DNA of 64,000 bases, from contig WPDH01000116.1 of assembly GCA_019137255.1 (NCBI GenBank), positions 8,306 through 72,305 of the forward strand, given 5' to 3'. Source of the DNA: Corinectria fuckeliana. Taxonomy: Eukaryota; Ascomycota; Sordariomycetes; Hypocreales; Nectriaceae. Under the pieces are notes generated by a model. That model was not told the DNA's origin. It saw only the letters and a program-made list of their open reading frames with translations, and made no database searches. Made by a program: the position numbers and the translations under genes. How positions within the stretch are numbered: the stretch's first letter is position 1; every line of letters begins with the position of its first letter. Positions 13,665-26,015 of this stretch are shown in pieces.

Positions 13665-14564
13665 CTAGCTTCTGCCAGCTCGCTTGCGTTCTTTTAGCTC
13701 ACGCCTCAAATCGTCCGGATGTGAACGGTCTTCCTGAGCCCTCATGTATATGTCGACGGCAACGCTCGCGTCGCGATAACAGGGCGCTCGGAGGACCCGT
13801 CCAGTTTCCCTCTCAGATCTTATAATAGAATCGAGCGTGGTAAAGATCCGCATTAACTGCACGTAAGCCAGCCGTCGGAGCAGATGCGTTCCTTCATGTC
13901 CACAAATGACCCTGTCCACAGCTTTGAAAGCGGCAATAATACGGGAGTCTGAGCTAGCAACATCATCTGCCAACATGGTCTTACCAAGCAATGAGATCCA
14001 GTCTGCCATTGCATTCTCGCAATTCTTGGCGAAGATGTTCATTGGATCGTGCCCGACCAGCCTGTGACTTAGCGAAGTCACACGTGCCAACTTGCGCAGG
14101 CCATGGCTTGCCCATTTCGGCGGTCGGCTCTCTAGACGACGGATCGGACCTCGCCTAAGATACCTATCTCGCCTAAGATACAAGATCGTCAATGTCCCAA
14201 AGGAGTCTTACCTCTTTTGGTTATCATACCTCTTCAGTGGCACCTTAGAGGGAGGATCTCGCTTGGTTTCTGATCCCACTAACCTCCCGTTGCCGGTGGG
14301 GGGCTTGCCACAAACTCCAGATCCAGAGCTCGGCATCTCATTTATCCCCGCTCTGGGTTCGTTACTATCAATCTGCATTAAGTCGGAAGTAATGTTGCCC
14401 TCGAGCGTCGTCCCAGATGCATCAGATACTTCAATGCGCTCGCTGTCAACGTCCATGTGCTCGAACATTTTGTTCAGCTCGTTTGTTGTGGCGCGTCTCT
14501 CAAGTAACCAATGATCTACTTCAGACATTTTGATAGAACGGCGGCACCATTGCGTGAAATGCAT
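13665..14564 (-). CDS. Two-exon gene, unknown function (about 280 aa)
   Basis: Two minus-strand open frames join through an intron: exon 1 14564-14212, intron 14211-14155 (57 nt, GTAAGA...TTAG), exon 2 14154-13665. The splice removes a TAA that immediately follows exon 1 and keeps the frame, giving 280 residues. A closer AG would make a 39-nt intron, also in frame, with six extra residues. An internal ATG at 14528 (AAAATGTC context) may be the true start; a TATATATA-like stretch lies about 30 bp upstream of 14564. The N-terminal third is Ser/Gly/Asp-rich and probably disordered. The C-terminal part is helical and charged, ending in a basic segment (LKERKRAGRS). No catalytic motif or known domain is recognised. 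Composition and open frames look like a functional gene, or one very recently decayed. Confidence 0.6.
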
Positions 14565-14939
14565 GGCAAGGACACGCAGACGAGAGGCAATATATACTTA
14601 TGCCGATTGCTGAGTGAATCCTGAAGAATGGAATGGATTATGCATCGGGGCGGCGACCCTGAAGCCAGTTATCTGGGACTGGAACCTGGGACTGGAACCT
14701 GTTCCCGGACGCTGAAAATGGACGGGGTACTTCGTAGTCTTCCGGTTCCTTTCTATGAACGATCCTGCCCATTGGCGCTTAGCAGTAATTGCGGCCCTCC
14801 CATAGGTGCGGATTACCTGTCGCAAAGATAAACTAGCCAATCCGAACGAACTTCATCGGGAAATGCCCTGAGAATAGAATACAGTGTAATCTTCTAGGCT
14901 CCGCTGACAAGCGCATGTGGAGGCAACCGTCAGATAGTC

Positions 14940-15206
14940 CTAATTCCTCTGCCACTTCCATTCCATTGAAGCCCAGATAGAGCCGTCAAGAACGGCTTCG
15001 GCTTGGTCCGTTGCCAATGCTTCTGCTACCCGCCCATCGATTGTATCTATATCTACGTCCTTCCTGAGATAGTAGTGTCCCCACAACACTTTAAATGCAG
15101 GTTCGATAACAGGAAGCAGTCTTGCTAAACGTGGTCGTTTGTGCGTGATATGTCTGGATAATGACCGAATATCTTCGTCTGAGTACTCATATCCTTCGCT
15201 AATCAT
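14940..15206 (-). CDS. Small hypothetical protein (88 aa)
   Basis: An intact minus-strand frame starting at ATG 15206 encodes an 88-residue acidic, helical protein. The sequence (for example ITHKRPRLARLLPVIEP and VAEALATDQAEAVLDGSIW) has a natural amino-acid mix without low complexity, which favours real coding over chance. It precedes the two-exon gene at 13665-14564 on the same strand, so it could be an exon of the same transcription unit, but no splice pair joining the two was found. No family recognised. Confidence 0.45.
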   Translation of the reverse strand: MISEGYEYSDEDIRSLSRHITHKRPRLARLLPVIEPAFKVLWGHYYLRKDVDIDTIDGRVAEALATDQAEAVLDGSIWASMEWKWQRN

Positions 15207-15990
15207 ATTTAGTCCGGCATCTTAATAAGGACAAGACACGAACACTATTTCCGTGAAAGATTTTCCACCAACGAGTAACTGTCCCTTGATTCGACCGAGC
15301 GCGTCCCTCTGGGCTGATTCGATTCTCTCTGCTATGCTATTTCCAGGGCCGCAACGTCCTCTGTATGCGGTCGCACCCATATTTGACAAGATGAATGTGG
15401 TGTGATGATTGGTGTGGAATTAACAGTTGACGGAAGGGAAACGAGCTGAGGGTCTGGGGTGCGAAGCCGGGATGAGAGGACAGATATTATGGTGGCCGTG
15501 ATGATCTGTGTCGCTTGGAAGCAGTAGCGTGAAGCGGTTTCGCGTAGCTGTGGCGTTTTGTGTCGCTTGTAACCAGTGGCTGTGGCGTTACCTGTGGCGT
15601 GAAGCAGTTTCGCGTTTCACCTTACCGGTTGCCGTCAACCATACCCGAGCCAAACAATTTAGCGCTCGACCCTCTATTGCTGTGCCGTTTTCTGACTCCG
15701 GGTCCCATTTCGTTGATCTAGCCTTGTACTCCACGACTGTTGGACACACGTTAAATGCCACATTCAAAACTATATAGACCTCATCTCCTGCTTCGACTAT
15801 GCACTAGCCTGTATCATTTGAATTGCTCGTACATGAAACGACAACGCTTCCTTTCTGCAAAAGTCGCTCACTATAGAAAACAAGAAACAACTGGAAACCA
15901 GTAACACGAGCTAGTCCCCACGCACTGAACGATAATCTTCATATGGCGTAATAGTCCTTAAAGCTCACGAAGTTCTAACCTTCGATTGTA
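15207..15990. other. Intergenic, no gene supported
   Basis: Normal-composition sequence grading into AT-rich DNA near 16.0 kb. A GTGGCGTTNNCTGTGGCGTGAAGC-like motif repeats imperfectly at about 15524-15612, and a frame over it (15508-15777, plus) shows no protein-like features. Nothing else is supported. Confidence 0.4.
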
Positions 15991-16579
15991 TAATCACAGC
16001 CGTATCTAATTGGCTCTTTCTTGCTGGTTTTATTATACTCTTAGGTACTTTTACTTCACTAAGTTACGCTGCCTTACTAAGTAAGTCCTAGGCTAGTAGG
16101 AAAGTATAAGATTTTATCTGTAATATATCCCTTCTGGTTATAGTGATTCTTTATTACTTAGTTAGCAGAGCGGGGATTAGCTAGGTCTTATAGAAGCTTA
16201 GGGGAAACTATATCTAGCTGGTTAACTAGATCTTTCTGTGAGTCTCTATATAAGTTTCTCAAGTATTAGTCTGATATAATTAGACCTGGATTACTTAATA
16301 TAGTAGTGGTATTTCTTATAAGCTTAATTAATATATATACTACACAGGATAAAAACTAGTTAGTAATAGTAATAGTAACAGTTTATATTATTAGGGTTTA
16401 GAGAATAATTATAAGATTAATACTTGCAGTTTATAAGCTGTTCTTAAGAAAGTTAAGATAAGAGTAGTAGATATTTTAAGTAATTATAAATCTATATTTA
16501 TATTTTAAAGTTATACTTATACAAATTTAACTATATAAGTATAAGACTTATCTGCTTTACTCTTAAGCTAAGATATTAA

Positions 16580-17040
16580 TCCTTTCTTACTTATAGCCCT
16601 AGTGAGATTAGTATATATCCAGCAGTAATTATCCCTAAACTAGGTTTCTGTTTTTACTCCTAAATTAAAAAGAAGAGATATAGTATCTAAAGCTTACTCC
16701 TCTAGCAGATAAAGAGCATATATAGTAGGTGTTATACTATTCTTATCTTTAAAATTTAGGTCTATATTACAGTCTTAAACAAAATAACAAATCTTAGCTA
16801 ATATCTCTTATCTTACTATAGTATTATAGGCTGTTTATATAAGACTTGCTATATAGAATAGCACCACACTCTAATAATAACTTTAATATGCTATAATGCC
16901 TGTTAAGAAGAGATAGGAAAAGAGGAGTAGTTAAGTTAATATCTAGGTGTAGGTTTACCTCCTAGAAAGCTGATAGTAGTAGTTTAACAATCTTATTCTT
17001 ACTATAGTAAGCTGCAAGGTGTAGTAGTGTGATAAAAAGA
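16580..17040 (-). pseudogene. Ankyrin-repeat protein relic, RIP-mutated
   Basis: On the minus strand, reading from about 17035 down, one frame gives TLLHLAAYYSKNKIVKLLL and then TTPLFLSLLNRHYSILKLLL ending in ECGA, which are two recognisable ankyrin repeats (family consensus TPLHxAxxxGHxxIVxLLLxxGA). Further down (about 16800-16650) a third reads ITPTIYALYLLEE, stop, then TISLLF. Stops interrupt the frame. Mutation is milder than in the neighbouring deserts. Ankyrin proteins act as protein-binding scaffolds, but nothing indicates a specific role. The N-terminal part, which might hold a NACHT or similar domain, was not identified. Confidence 0.7.
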
Positions 17041-17469
17041 TAAGTGCAGTCTTATAAGATATAAATTAGAGTGCTACTCTTATTAGATTAAAAGTCTTTA
17101 AGAGGAAAGATATTTAAAGAGAGAGTGATAAGCTTCTGTGTGGCTTAGAAATCTTAGAGATTATTAGTGAATTTTTAAAGTATATTCACTATAAAATCAA
17201 CCTCTTAAAACAGTATATAGCTGAGAGCGAATTGTATATAATATATATTAACAGGTGCTAGTAATATCCTTTTTAATATAGATAAGAGACTAATAGTAGA
17301 AGATAGAGATAAGAGTTTCTAAGCTAAGAGAGGTCTCTTAATATAGTTAAGAAAAGTTATATAAGCCTGTGTTACTAAGCAGCCACCCTGAGAGCTTAGC
17401 CACTAATAAGCTTAGTTATAAGCTGATTTAATACGCCTAAATATCTTATTAAGGCCTCCTCTTCACAGG

Positions 17470-18020
17470 CAGCTAATATAAGTTGTATTAAACTAACCCA
17501 CTAATCGGCTAAAAGACACTATCCTCACCTAATAGTTAGCATTATCTGCAAGAAATTCCCTTATTTAGTAATACCAGTTAGGCTTTCTTAAGGCCCGTCT
17601 TACAAATCACTAGATACTATGCTTTAGCCAGCCTATTTATAAGCCTGGTATCACTATATTTATCTAATTAGTAAACCAGTCTTATAGCTAACCTGGGCTG
17701 TGTTAACAGCTTGCATCTATCTGACTAACACACAGCCTGATACTGTCGTCCTTGTCTAATAGTCTTGCCTCTTTATAATGTTAGATATAGCAGTTAGCGC
17801 TGATAAAGCATTCTCTCGGTTAAAGCCTCCTTTTTACGTATCACCTGACAGACAAATTGCATCCAGCCGGCCTGTTTATCAGCCCAATATGTTTATCCTT
17901 ACCTAATAAGTGGGCTTAATCTCTCAGTCTTAGTCTTAGTTCCCTAGTTGTAATAACAACCCGCATTCAACTGACTAACTTGTAACCCGGTGCTGTTATT
18001 CTTACCTAATAACACACCTG
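17470..18020. repeat. ~240-bp repeat block, lightly RIPed copy
   Basis: A segment with internal periodicity of about 240 bp: related CTGACTAAC(A/T) starts occur near 17490, 17733 and 17969, each followed by a related CC/TTA..CTAATA stretch. The part from 17720 to 18015 aligns with 19812-20115, the second copy differing largely by C/T and G/A changes. The two blocks bracket the gene at 18588-19240. Confidence 0.65.
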
Positions 18021-18173
18021 AAGGCTTATAATACGCCGTCCTAGAGACAACTGTATAAACCTAACCTTGTTCCGCCTTTAGCTTGCAGGTCATTTCCAGC
18101 CTATTAAACTCCTTTAAGGCGCATAGAGACTAAGTCGTCAGGCAGACTTAACATCCACTGTCAACAAAATGCC

Positions 18174-18290
18174 CTAGCGTCCCTGTAGACTCTTGACGGA
18201 CCGCCTTGGATATGCCTCACTGCCCTCCTTTAGCTCGATAAGAATATCATCTTCCTCTGAAGTGCATTTGACCCTTAGGCCTGAAGCAAG
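18174..18290 (-). pseudogene. Fragment of a Myb/SANT-like DNA-binding domain
   Basis: A minus-strand frame reads SEEDDILIELKEGS...RRSVKSLQGR before a TAG. It resembles fungal Myb/SANT-like domains, which start with W(T/S)xEEDxLLxELKE and end in (P)GRSxxSLQxRY. The central part (the WxEIAKxF segment) is missing, the usual Trp position reads Cys, and the frame is closed on both sides. Probably a decayed remnant, perhaps once part of the unit downstream of the 18588-19240 gene. Confidence 0.35.
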
Positions 18291-18587
18291 CTTTGCGCTG
18301 CTTCTCGTCTGTGTTGAGGGTAGATCAACTAGATCCCAAACGGTGCTGCTAGCGTGTTAGTGCTCTATACAAGGAGTCTAGTCAAATTGTACCTGAAAAG
18401 TCTTCTTGCCGTTCTAGAATATACGCTTAAGCGAAGCATTCTCGAGCGGTTATTCTTTAAAGCTGCTGAGAACCACCCTGAGTTTAGTCCTATCAGATGT
18501 TACTGAAAACAGTTAAGAATTATAAATTAAAGTACCCTGGCAGATATAACGGTAGAGCTGGTCTTGGTTTATTAACTTCTAGAACTT

Positions 18588-19240
18588 CTAGATCCTCTTC
18601 TCAGACGGTTCTCCCTGGCTCGCCTCTAACCGCCTCTTGTTCTGCTCTTCTAGGAGTCTTAGTTGTTCCTTGTAGATCTCCAGTCTCCTCTGAATCCCTG
18701 GTGGAACTGGCCGACCCGACGCAGTTCCCAAAGTGTTGTCATCCCTTTTCCGCCTCTTTACCCGTTTCTTTTTGATTCTGGCCGGTTCCTTCGCATTGTG
18801 CCTTCCCCCACGCTTCTGAGTTGGACTGGTGCCACGGCTAGGCTCTCGAAGGGGATCGGGTTGCGGAGCTGAAGCAAGATCTTCATAGCGTGTAGGACTG
18901 TTTATTTCAGTTGGAGTCACAGGGTCTTCACCGTTTGGGAAGAACTCAGGCCCCCATCCTTTCTCGCTATCATCACGCCTAGGAGGCTGATGGTGACAGC
19001 TAAAGCCCTAAGCACGCACGATATAGCCTGCACTTTCAGTTAGAAGCTTTCTCGTAAATACCTAATTGAGGGCCAACCTGTGTTATCTCTATCGCTAGGA
19101 GCGACTGGATTTGGATCGGTGGGAGTATTCATCAGAAAACTAGTATTGTGCTCTTCGAGAGGGATGTGTTTTAAGTTTATTTGCTTATTTCTAAGACGCC
19201 TGTGCAGAGAGGGGCTATCGCCCGGAATAGGAGAAGACAT
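18588..19240 (-). CDS. Basic, coiled-coil C-terminus protein, unknown function (196 aa)
   Basis: Exon 1 (19240-19062) and exon 2 (18999-18588) join through a 62-nt intron (19061-19000) with GTATTT donor, CTAAC branch site and TTTAG acceptor. The splice removes an immediate TAA and restores one frame of 196 residues plus stop. The N-terminal half is polar and Pro-rich, likely disordered. Residues about 135-160 are strongly basic (KKKRVKRRKRDD, a likely nuclear localisation signal). The C-terminus is an amphipathic helix, LEIYKEQLRLLEEQNKRRLE, resembling the LLEQQNKKRL helix that ends many fungal proteins of unknown function. No enzyme domain. A Myb-like fragment lies ~300 bp downstream on the same strand. 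The frame is intact although repeats on both sides are RIPed. Confidence 0.6.
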
Positions 19241-19249
19241 TTTATAGGT

Positions 19250-19810
19250 ATAAAACTCAGAAGACGAAGTCTGAGAGACAGTAGGACGGGAGGATTAGAA
19301 GCAACGGGGAGGAGGCGTGAATTTATATCCTCCTGAGTCGAGTTGAACCCACTAACAGGGCTCCCGAGCCAAGCAGGACGGCCTGCATGTGATGCTGTAA
19401 ACCTGGAAGGAGGCTGTCTTAGCCTGGCTATATAGCTATGCCTATCCTATTTGCCCGGAAAGGACCCGGATATGATGATGCGGACCGACTCTAAGGCCTA
19501 GGGGGCGCAGCTGTTTAAGATGCTTGCGCAGTATGCCAACGGGCAGGAGGAAGGCTAATAATCTTAAACGATATTAAGCAAGTTGTGGGTGTTAGTGTAA
19601 AGTATACCTTACTATTAGCAGCTCTCACTCTTGACCGGCAGAACTGTTAAAGGAGGCCGCTAGAGCTGAGGTATAAATTATTAATTATAAGACAAACTCT
19701 TTGTTGTGCTAGTCTAGCAGGCTAATAGCACAGAGAGGCTAACAGTGATAAGTAACACTAATATAGTTATTCTAAGCGAGGTGTGGCAGGAATTATAAGA
19801 ATAAAAAATC
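19250..19810. promoter_or_regulatory. 5' flank of the 18588-19240 gene
   Basis: Mixed-composition DNA upstream of the start codon at 19240, with a TTTATAGG element directly before the ATG (19242-19249) and AT content rising steadily from 19560. No ORF or discrete operator is visible. Confidence 0.35.
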
Positions 19811-19811
19811 T

Positions 19812-20210
19812 TTCAGCCTATCTGACTAATATATAACCTAAAGCTGCTATCCTCTTCTAATAATCTTGCCTTTATAGGATTGTTAGATATAGCAGTTAGT
19901 ACTAATAAGGTATTCTCTTAGTTAAAGCCCCCTTTTTACAAATCACTAGACAGCTTATATATAGCCAGCCTGTTTATTAGCCTAATATTTTTATTCTTAC
20001 TTAATAAGTAAACCTAACATCTTAGTCTTAGTCTTAGTTTCTAGGTTATAATACTAACCTGTATCTAACTGACTAATATATAGCTCTTATATTATATTCT
20101 TACCTAATTATAATATTATAACAAAAGTAATAGCTGTAATAGTTAGCGCTAGTAAGGTGTTCTTTTATGTTAAGCCTTCTTTTTATAGATTATTATAGTA
20201 ATCTATATAT
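19812..20210. repeat. ~240-bp repeat block, heavily RIPed copy
   Basis: Aligns colinearly with 17720-18015 (for example TTAGATATAGCAGTTAG and CTTAGTCTTAGTCTTAGTT are shared), with the GC-rich positions of the first copy mostly turned to T or A here. A second partial unit follows at about 20125-20200 (AGTTAGCGCTAGTAAGG...), giving the same ~200-240 bp period. Confidence 0.65.
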
Positions 20211-23200
20211 AACAGACTAACTCTTAGCCTTAAGGACTATAATAGTATGTAGCTATAGTCTTATAAGAGAGTAAATTATATTAAAAGGTAGGGTTAGTAA
20301 GGTATTTTTTACTAAGGTCTCTTATAAGGCTGTATAAAAGGCTAGAGTGTAGTAAAAAGTACTTAAGAGAGTTATAACACTTATTTCTTTAAGAGTAAAC
20401 TTTCCTCTTCTTATTATATATTAGCTTACTATTATATCTTTCCTTCTCTAGCTTACTATTAGAAGCTCTCTTTAAAGAAGCATTCTTTTGTTAAAGTCTT
20501 ATATAAGAAGTTCTTATAATAATTAAATATAAATTATAACTTACGCTTATTCTAGATAACTACACAGTTAGGACTATAACTTAGTTCTCACTAGTTAAAT
20601 CTTTTATTAAACCCTCCGCTTATAGCCTTAGCATAAGAGAGTCACCCTACTCATATCTAAAAGCTATTAATAAAGGTAAGAGAGAATATAGTATAAGCTT
20701 AGAAGCTTTAAATAAAGCGAAAGTGTAGTACTAAGCAGAAAATACTCTAGACTAAATAAGAAAAACCCCACACAAGTATATATCACTTTATATTATATTA
20801 AATATATATTACTAACTTATTAACTAACTTAGCTTAATCTAATATTAATATATTAAATAAAGCTATACTCTTAGGCGTAAGTAAAGCGTCTTAAAACAAG
20901 TTTCTTAATTCTAATAATAGTAATATACTTTTCTCTAATATTTAGGTTTTATACTATATAATTAGGGATAAACTAGATAAATTCTTTTAGGTATTTTAGC
21001 AAATAGAAGAATATAGTGCTAATTCTAGATAGAGGATATTAGAGTATTTTTAGTCTTATATTTTAAAAACTATAAACCTAGAGTCTGTTTCTAAGTTAAC
21101 CTATACTGTTATATCTTTAAAAGAGTAAAATAATAAAGTAAATTTTACTACACTTAGCTTTATTAATTACTTCTAATTTCTTATATAACTCTTAGCTTTA
21201 TACCTTAACTTATAGTAGATACTACTATTAGGAGAATTTAGACCTTTCTTTTACTTTGTTTATACACTAGCAAGTGTAATAACAAAACTTAGTTTATCAC
21301 TATATTTTAATACTTCTCTAATAAGTGGTTTATAAACTATTTTAAGTGTATAAACTCTTTTCTTCTGTTATTATATAACAGGCAGTAAAATAAATACTAT
21401 AAAGTGTAGAAGTCTCTAAGAAGCAGCTTAACTCTCTTAACTTTAGATTTCTTAGCGATAAGGTTAATAATATGCTGTGGGAGGTTTTTAGGCTATTTAA
21501 AAAATCTAAACTATATCTTATATTTACTTATATCACTTAGGTGTATACTTAAACAAGGCAGGACTTTAGAGCTGAGTTGTTACTTCTTCTTCTTTTTAAT
21601 TTAAGAAAGATAACAGGTCTCTAGTAGCTTTAGTATGCCTAGTGGATTTACTAATAAGTTGTTTAACAAGTTATATATAATACTACTACTAAAGTTAGGT
21701 GATTAAACACAGAAAGTAGACTAACTGTTTTCTGTTAAAACATATTATAGTCTGTTAAATTTAATTCTAGTAGAGAAGTTTATCTTAAATAAGTCTAGTC
21801 TTAAAGGGGTATTTTAGGCACTTAAACTTAAAGTGCTATTATAATCTTTACTCTACTTATCTAATAGTCTAGGATTAATATGTATTTACCTAAATTAGCT
21901 AAGCATTTCAGGATGTACTATATAGGGAATTAAAGTCTCTTATTCTAGCCTTTAAGGTATAAAATACTATACACCTCTTAAGAAAGGCTCTTATAATACT
22001 ATAGTATAAAATAATAAAAGGCTAAAAGTATAATTTATTAAAAAATTATAGATTCTTAGCTGCTACCTAGTTTACTATACTACTATTAGGAAATCTTAGA
22101 CTAGTAAAGTATAAGATAGGAAACTTACACTTATAAGAGGATAAACTACTACTCTTATACTTATCTTACTATATAAGCTCTTATGTGTTTATATTATAAG
22201 TATAGTAACTAGGTATATTTTCTAGAAGGCCTAGGCTGTTAATAGTACCTAAGATACTAAGATTATCTAAATCTTTAAGAGAGGAGAGAAGTGCTATAAG
22301 CTAGTGTTAAGACTGCTTTTAATATGTAAAGTAAACCTTTTTTACTTTAGGTTAAATAATATAACTAGCATAGTTTGTATTTTTGTTTTACCTTACAGTT
22401 ATTACTAAAAACTCTCTAACTAGCATATTAGTATAATCTTGCTTTTTATATTAAAACCTAGTTAGCTTAGAGCGTATCTCTATAGTTAGTTTCTAATTAT
22501 AACAGTGTTTTCAATCTGTATAAAGTGATAAAAAGCAATTCCGCTCTTATAAGACAGTTTATAAGAATTAGTTTATAAGAACTTATAGGACTCTAAATAA
22601 GAATACATATAATTTTCACATAAATAGTTATATTTTTAGCAATAATTCTTTATTAGTCTTAAAGATCACTTAATATACTATTATACCTAGTATCTTTAAT
22701 TTAACTAGCTACTACTAAGATCTTATTATTAGAGGCACTAAAGCTTAGCTTTAGCTTTATAGTAGTCTTTTAAGCTAATATCTCTATTAGTATAGTTTGT
22801 GTAGTTATAATAAATATAAAAATGCTTTAAAAGATAAAGCTGCCTTAGATAAAAGTTAATAGAGCGTGTCACTTAAAGAAAATATCTTAATATAAGATAT
22901 AAAGAAAGAAGTAGTTTAACTAAGGTTAGCACTTATAGGCACTCTTACTATATACCTAACCTAAAGTGCTTTACTAAGTTATATTAGCTACTAACAGCAT
23001 CCTATCTTTAAGGCTAGAGCGTATTTCTAATTATAGCTGATAATAGTAGGATATATAATTATCACCTAATATAAGTAACCTTATTAGTAAAAAGAGGGGT
23101 TATAAGGTTTCTTAGTAATATACACTAAGAATAATATTCTTACTTATATTAAGAAAAAAAAGTTTAACACAGTTTGTAAACTTATATTAGCACTTTTATT

Positions 23201-25900
23201 AATATAGTAAAGTTTGCTAACTTAGTAGGTCTTTAGCTAAGGTTTACCTTATATAGCCTTCTCTAACTTAGCAGTTTTTATTCTCTATCTATAAAAGCTT
23301 ATAATAGATAACAGTTCTCTCTTAATAGTACTTATATATAAATTCTTTAGAATAAGAGTAGCCTTATACTAAAACTACTTTAGTTACCTAAGGTGTGCTC
23401 CTATTTAGCTTTCTATTATAAAGCACAGCTTAGGTGTTTATACCTTCTCCCCCACTAACACTTTCTAGTCCTTCTTTTCTATAAGATCTTATAATTTTTT
23501 ATTTTAAAGCTTATATAAAATCAGAAGAGGGTAGTTCTTCTCCTGCTATAGTATTAGTAAGTAGCTATAGTGTATAAGTAAGCTAATACTTATAAGACTT
23601 GCCTCTATAAGTAGCTATAATTTAGAAGATTTTAAAGAGTAGATATAGTAGCAGTTGTTAACCTTAGCTACTATGTAAACTTGCGTGCTAAGCTTGCTAA
23701 GTTAATTACTCTTACTAATTAAGGTCTTACACCTTTTATACCTTAAGGTGTGTTATAATTAAGCAGGTGAAAGTTTGTGTGGGCTGGTTTTAGTGATTTT
23801 AAATGTAGATTTAGATAAAATAACTGTTTTTAGGTGTATTATAGCTGTTATTATTCCTACTGTAGTCTTAAAGGGGGTTAATATTACCTAAAACTAGGAT
23901 AGTAAGCTACTAAAATACCAGTTGGGGAGGGATGCTAAGAAATCCGTGATAGCAACTAAATCCTGTCTACTTAGCAGCTTTATAAGGTATTTTCTGTTTT
24001 CTGCTTTCTGTCCTACTCTAACTTTACTAGTAGATAAAAACTTAAAGTCTATTTTCTATTTCTACTAAATAAATTTATTCTTAGCGCTTACTAGTAAATA
24101 TAAGACTAGTCTATTTTCTACTTTCTGTTTATAGCATTTTATCTACTAGTGCTTACTAGTAATTACTGTGTTCTATTAGTATAGATTACTAGTACTAGGC
24201 TATTATATTACTAGTAAACTCCTTTTAAAAAGCTTTTCTAGTAAGCTACTAGCTGCTAACTAGTAAACAATTAGCAGGCTAGTAGAAGTTTACTAGTTAT
24301 TCTAGCGGGAAATTTACAAGATTTACTAGTTATTTTAGCCTTTACCTAATTAAAACTATATCTAATCTCTTTCCTCACAGTCTAGAAAGTGTGTAAACAC
24401 TTGTAAATTTACAAGTTATTATATACTCTACTAGCCTCTATTTGCTATTAATACACACAAGTGGCTAAAGTCTTTACTATAAACTATTTAAAACCTTATA
24501 ACTCTTAAAATCACAACTTAAAAATAAGTATTAGTATTTCTCTTATAATAAATAGTAAATTATACACTTAATTTTTATTTTACTTCTAAGATGTTTTATT
24601 ACTTTTATTATCTTATAAGGTGTTAAGAGATGCTTACTAAAGAATTATTTTAGCAGGGTTAGTACTATTAGCAGCCTACTACCTTTACTATACTATATAT
24701 ATTATAAATAGGCTTAGAGAAATACTAATAAGCAGCTATTAGGTATTAAAGATATAAAACATTCTTATTAACTATTAGAGTCTATTTAATTATATAACTA
24801 ATAAAAGAAGAAAAAAATAACACTTATAATAAATTAATAACCTTAGTGCTTTTAAGACTTAGCCTTAATCGCTTTTAGGCCTATCTCTTAGATTATCTCT
24901 CTAGCTATAATTATATAACTATAAAGTACTTTTATTATTAATAATAGCTCTTATTTCTTATATAAGGCTAGAAGTGCTTTTAAATACACTATAAAGTCTT
25001 GCTTGTTTTTATAGTAGGAAATCCTATAAGTAGTATAATAAAAACTCTTATCTTATAGTATTACTAGTATAAGGTTAAGCTTAAACTTATTAGGTTTACA
25101 GCTATTAAGTTGCTATTTATTAGACATAACTAAAAGAGTGATATTTACACCTTTATTAATATATTTATTAAATATATTCTTATACTTCTCTTATACACTA
25201 TTAATATAAGCCCCTCTTAATAAGGTTAGGTACTTATTATTATTACTAGAGAGAGTAAGAGCTAGCTAGTTCTTATAAAGAGGATATTAACTTAGGATTT
25301 TAGTAACTATATCTTTTTTAGTTTCTAGATTCTAGATTATAATATAATTAGCCTTAGTAATCCTCTTTCTATAAAACTTAGCTCTTATTACTTAACATTC
25401 TTTAGAATTGTATAATCTAGCCTTTAAATCTAGGTCTTCTTCTAAGCGAAACTTAGCTAATACCTTTCTTGCTTCTCCTAGTCGCACTTGCTAAGTCTTA
25501 GCTGCTTTATAGTCTCTATTACTCTAGTTAATAGTATCTTATTTATTTAGGTTGTTAATAAATTCTAAAAGCTTTTCTGTCTTAGTAGCGTCAGATTTAT
25601 TGCCCTATAAAATAAACTCTATAAAGATCTAATACTTAAAAACATCCCTAAGTGGGTGAAGCCTCTTAAACGCTTTACTAGCTTTATTCACTTAACTAGC
25701 TTAATATCTATATTTAAATTAGGCAAGTGTTAGAAAAAGTTTCACAAATAAATTGCTTTCTAGAAACTTAAGTTTAACACTTAATAACAGTTTAGATTCT
25801 TAGTTTATGTTATCTCTCTAGACAGATGCTTTTCCAGCTTAACACTCCTCTAGGAGCTCCTAAGCCTTTTCCCTCCTCTTCTTTATAACTAGCGTATTAT
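20211..25900. other. RIP-degraded AT-rich block 2
   Basis: Stop-dense, CA/TG-poor DNA. I recognised no protein family in it. Two notable details are a milder patch at 23740-23960 and the ACTAGT cluster at 24026-24330. Confidence 0.8.
24026..24330. repeat. Cluster of ACTAGT palindromes
   Basis: By direct count ACTAGT occurs ten times in 305 bp, starting at 24026, 24090, 24105, 24145, 24155, 24188, 24210, 24259, 24292 and 24325, several inside the longer palindrome TTACTAGTAA. Spacing is irregular, so it is not a simple tandem array; it could be a subterminal region of a DNA transposon. Confidence 0.6.
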
Positions 25901-26015
25901 GCTTGTTGCCCCACTATATTAATTCTCATGCTAGGGGATCTGTGACAAACTAAGCTATGGCTTGTTTAGATCCCAGACCAAGGGTTTATACAGTAAAATC
26001 ACTATAACATAGTAA

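Noticed and set aside
15508..15777. 89-codon plus ORF
   Set aside because: Overlaps an imperfect GTGGCG repeat, no recognisable domain, no intron or promoter support.
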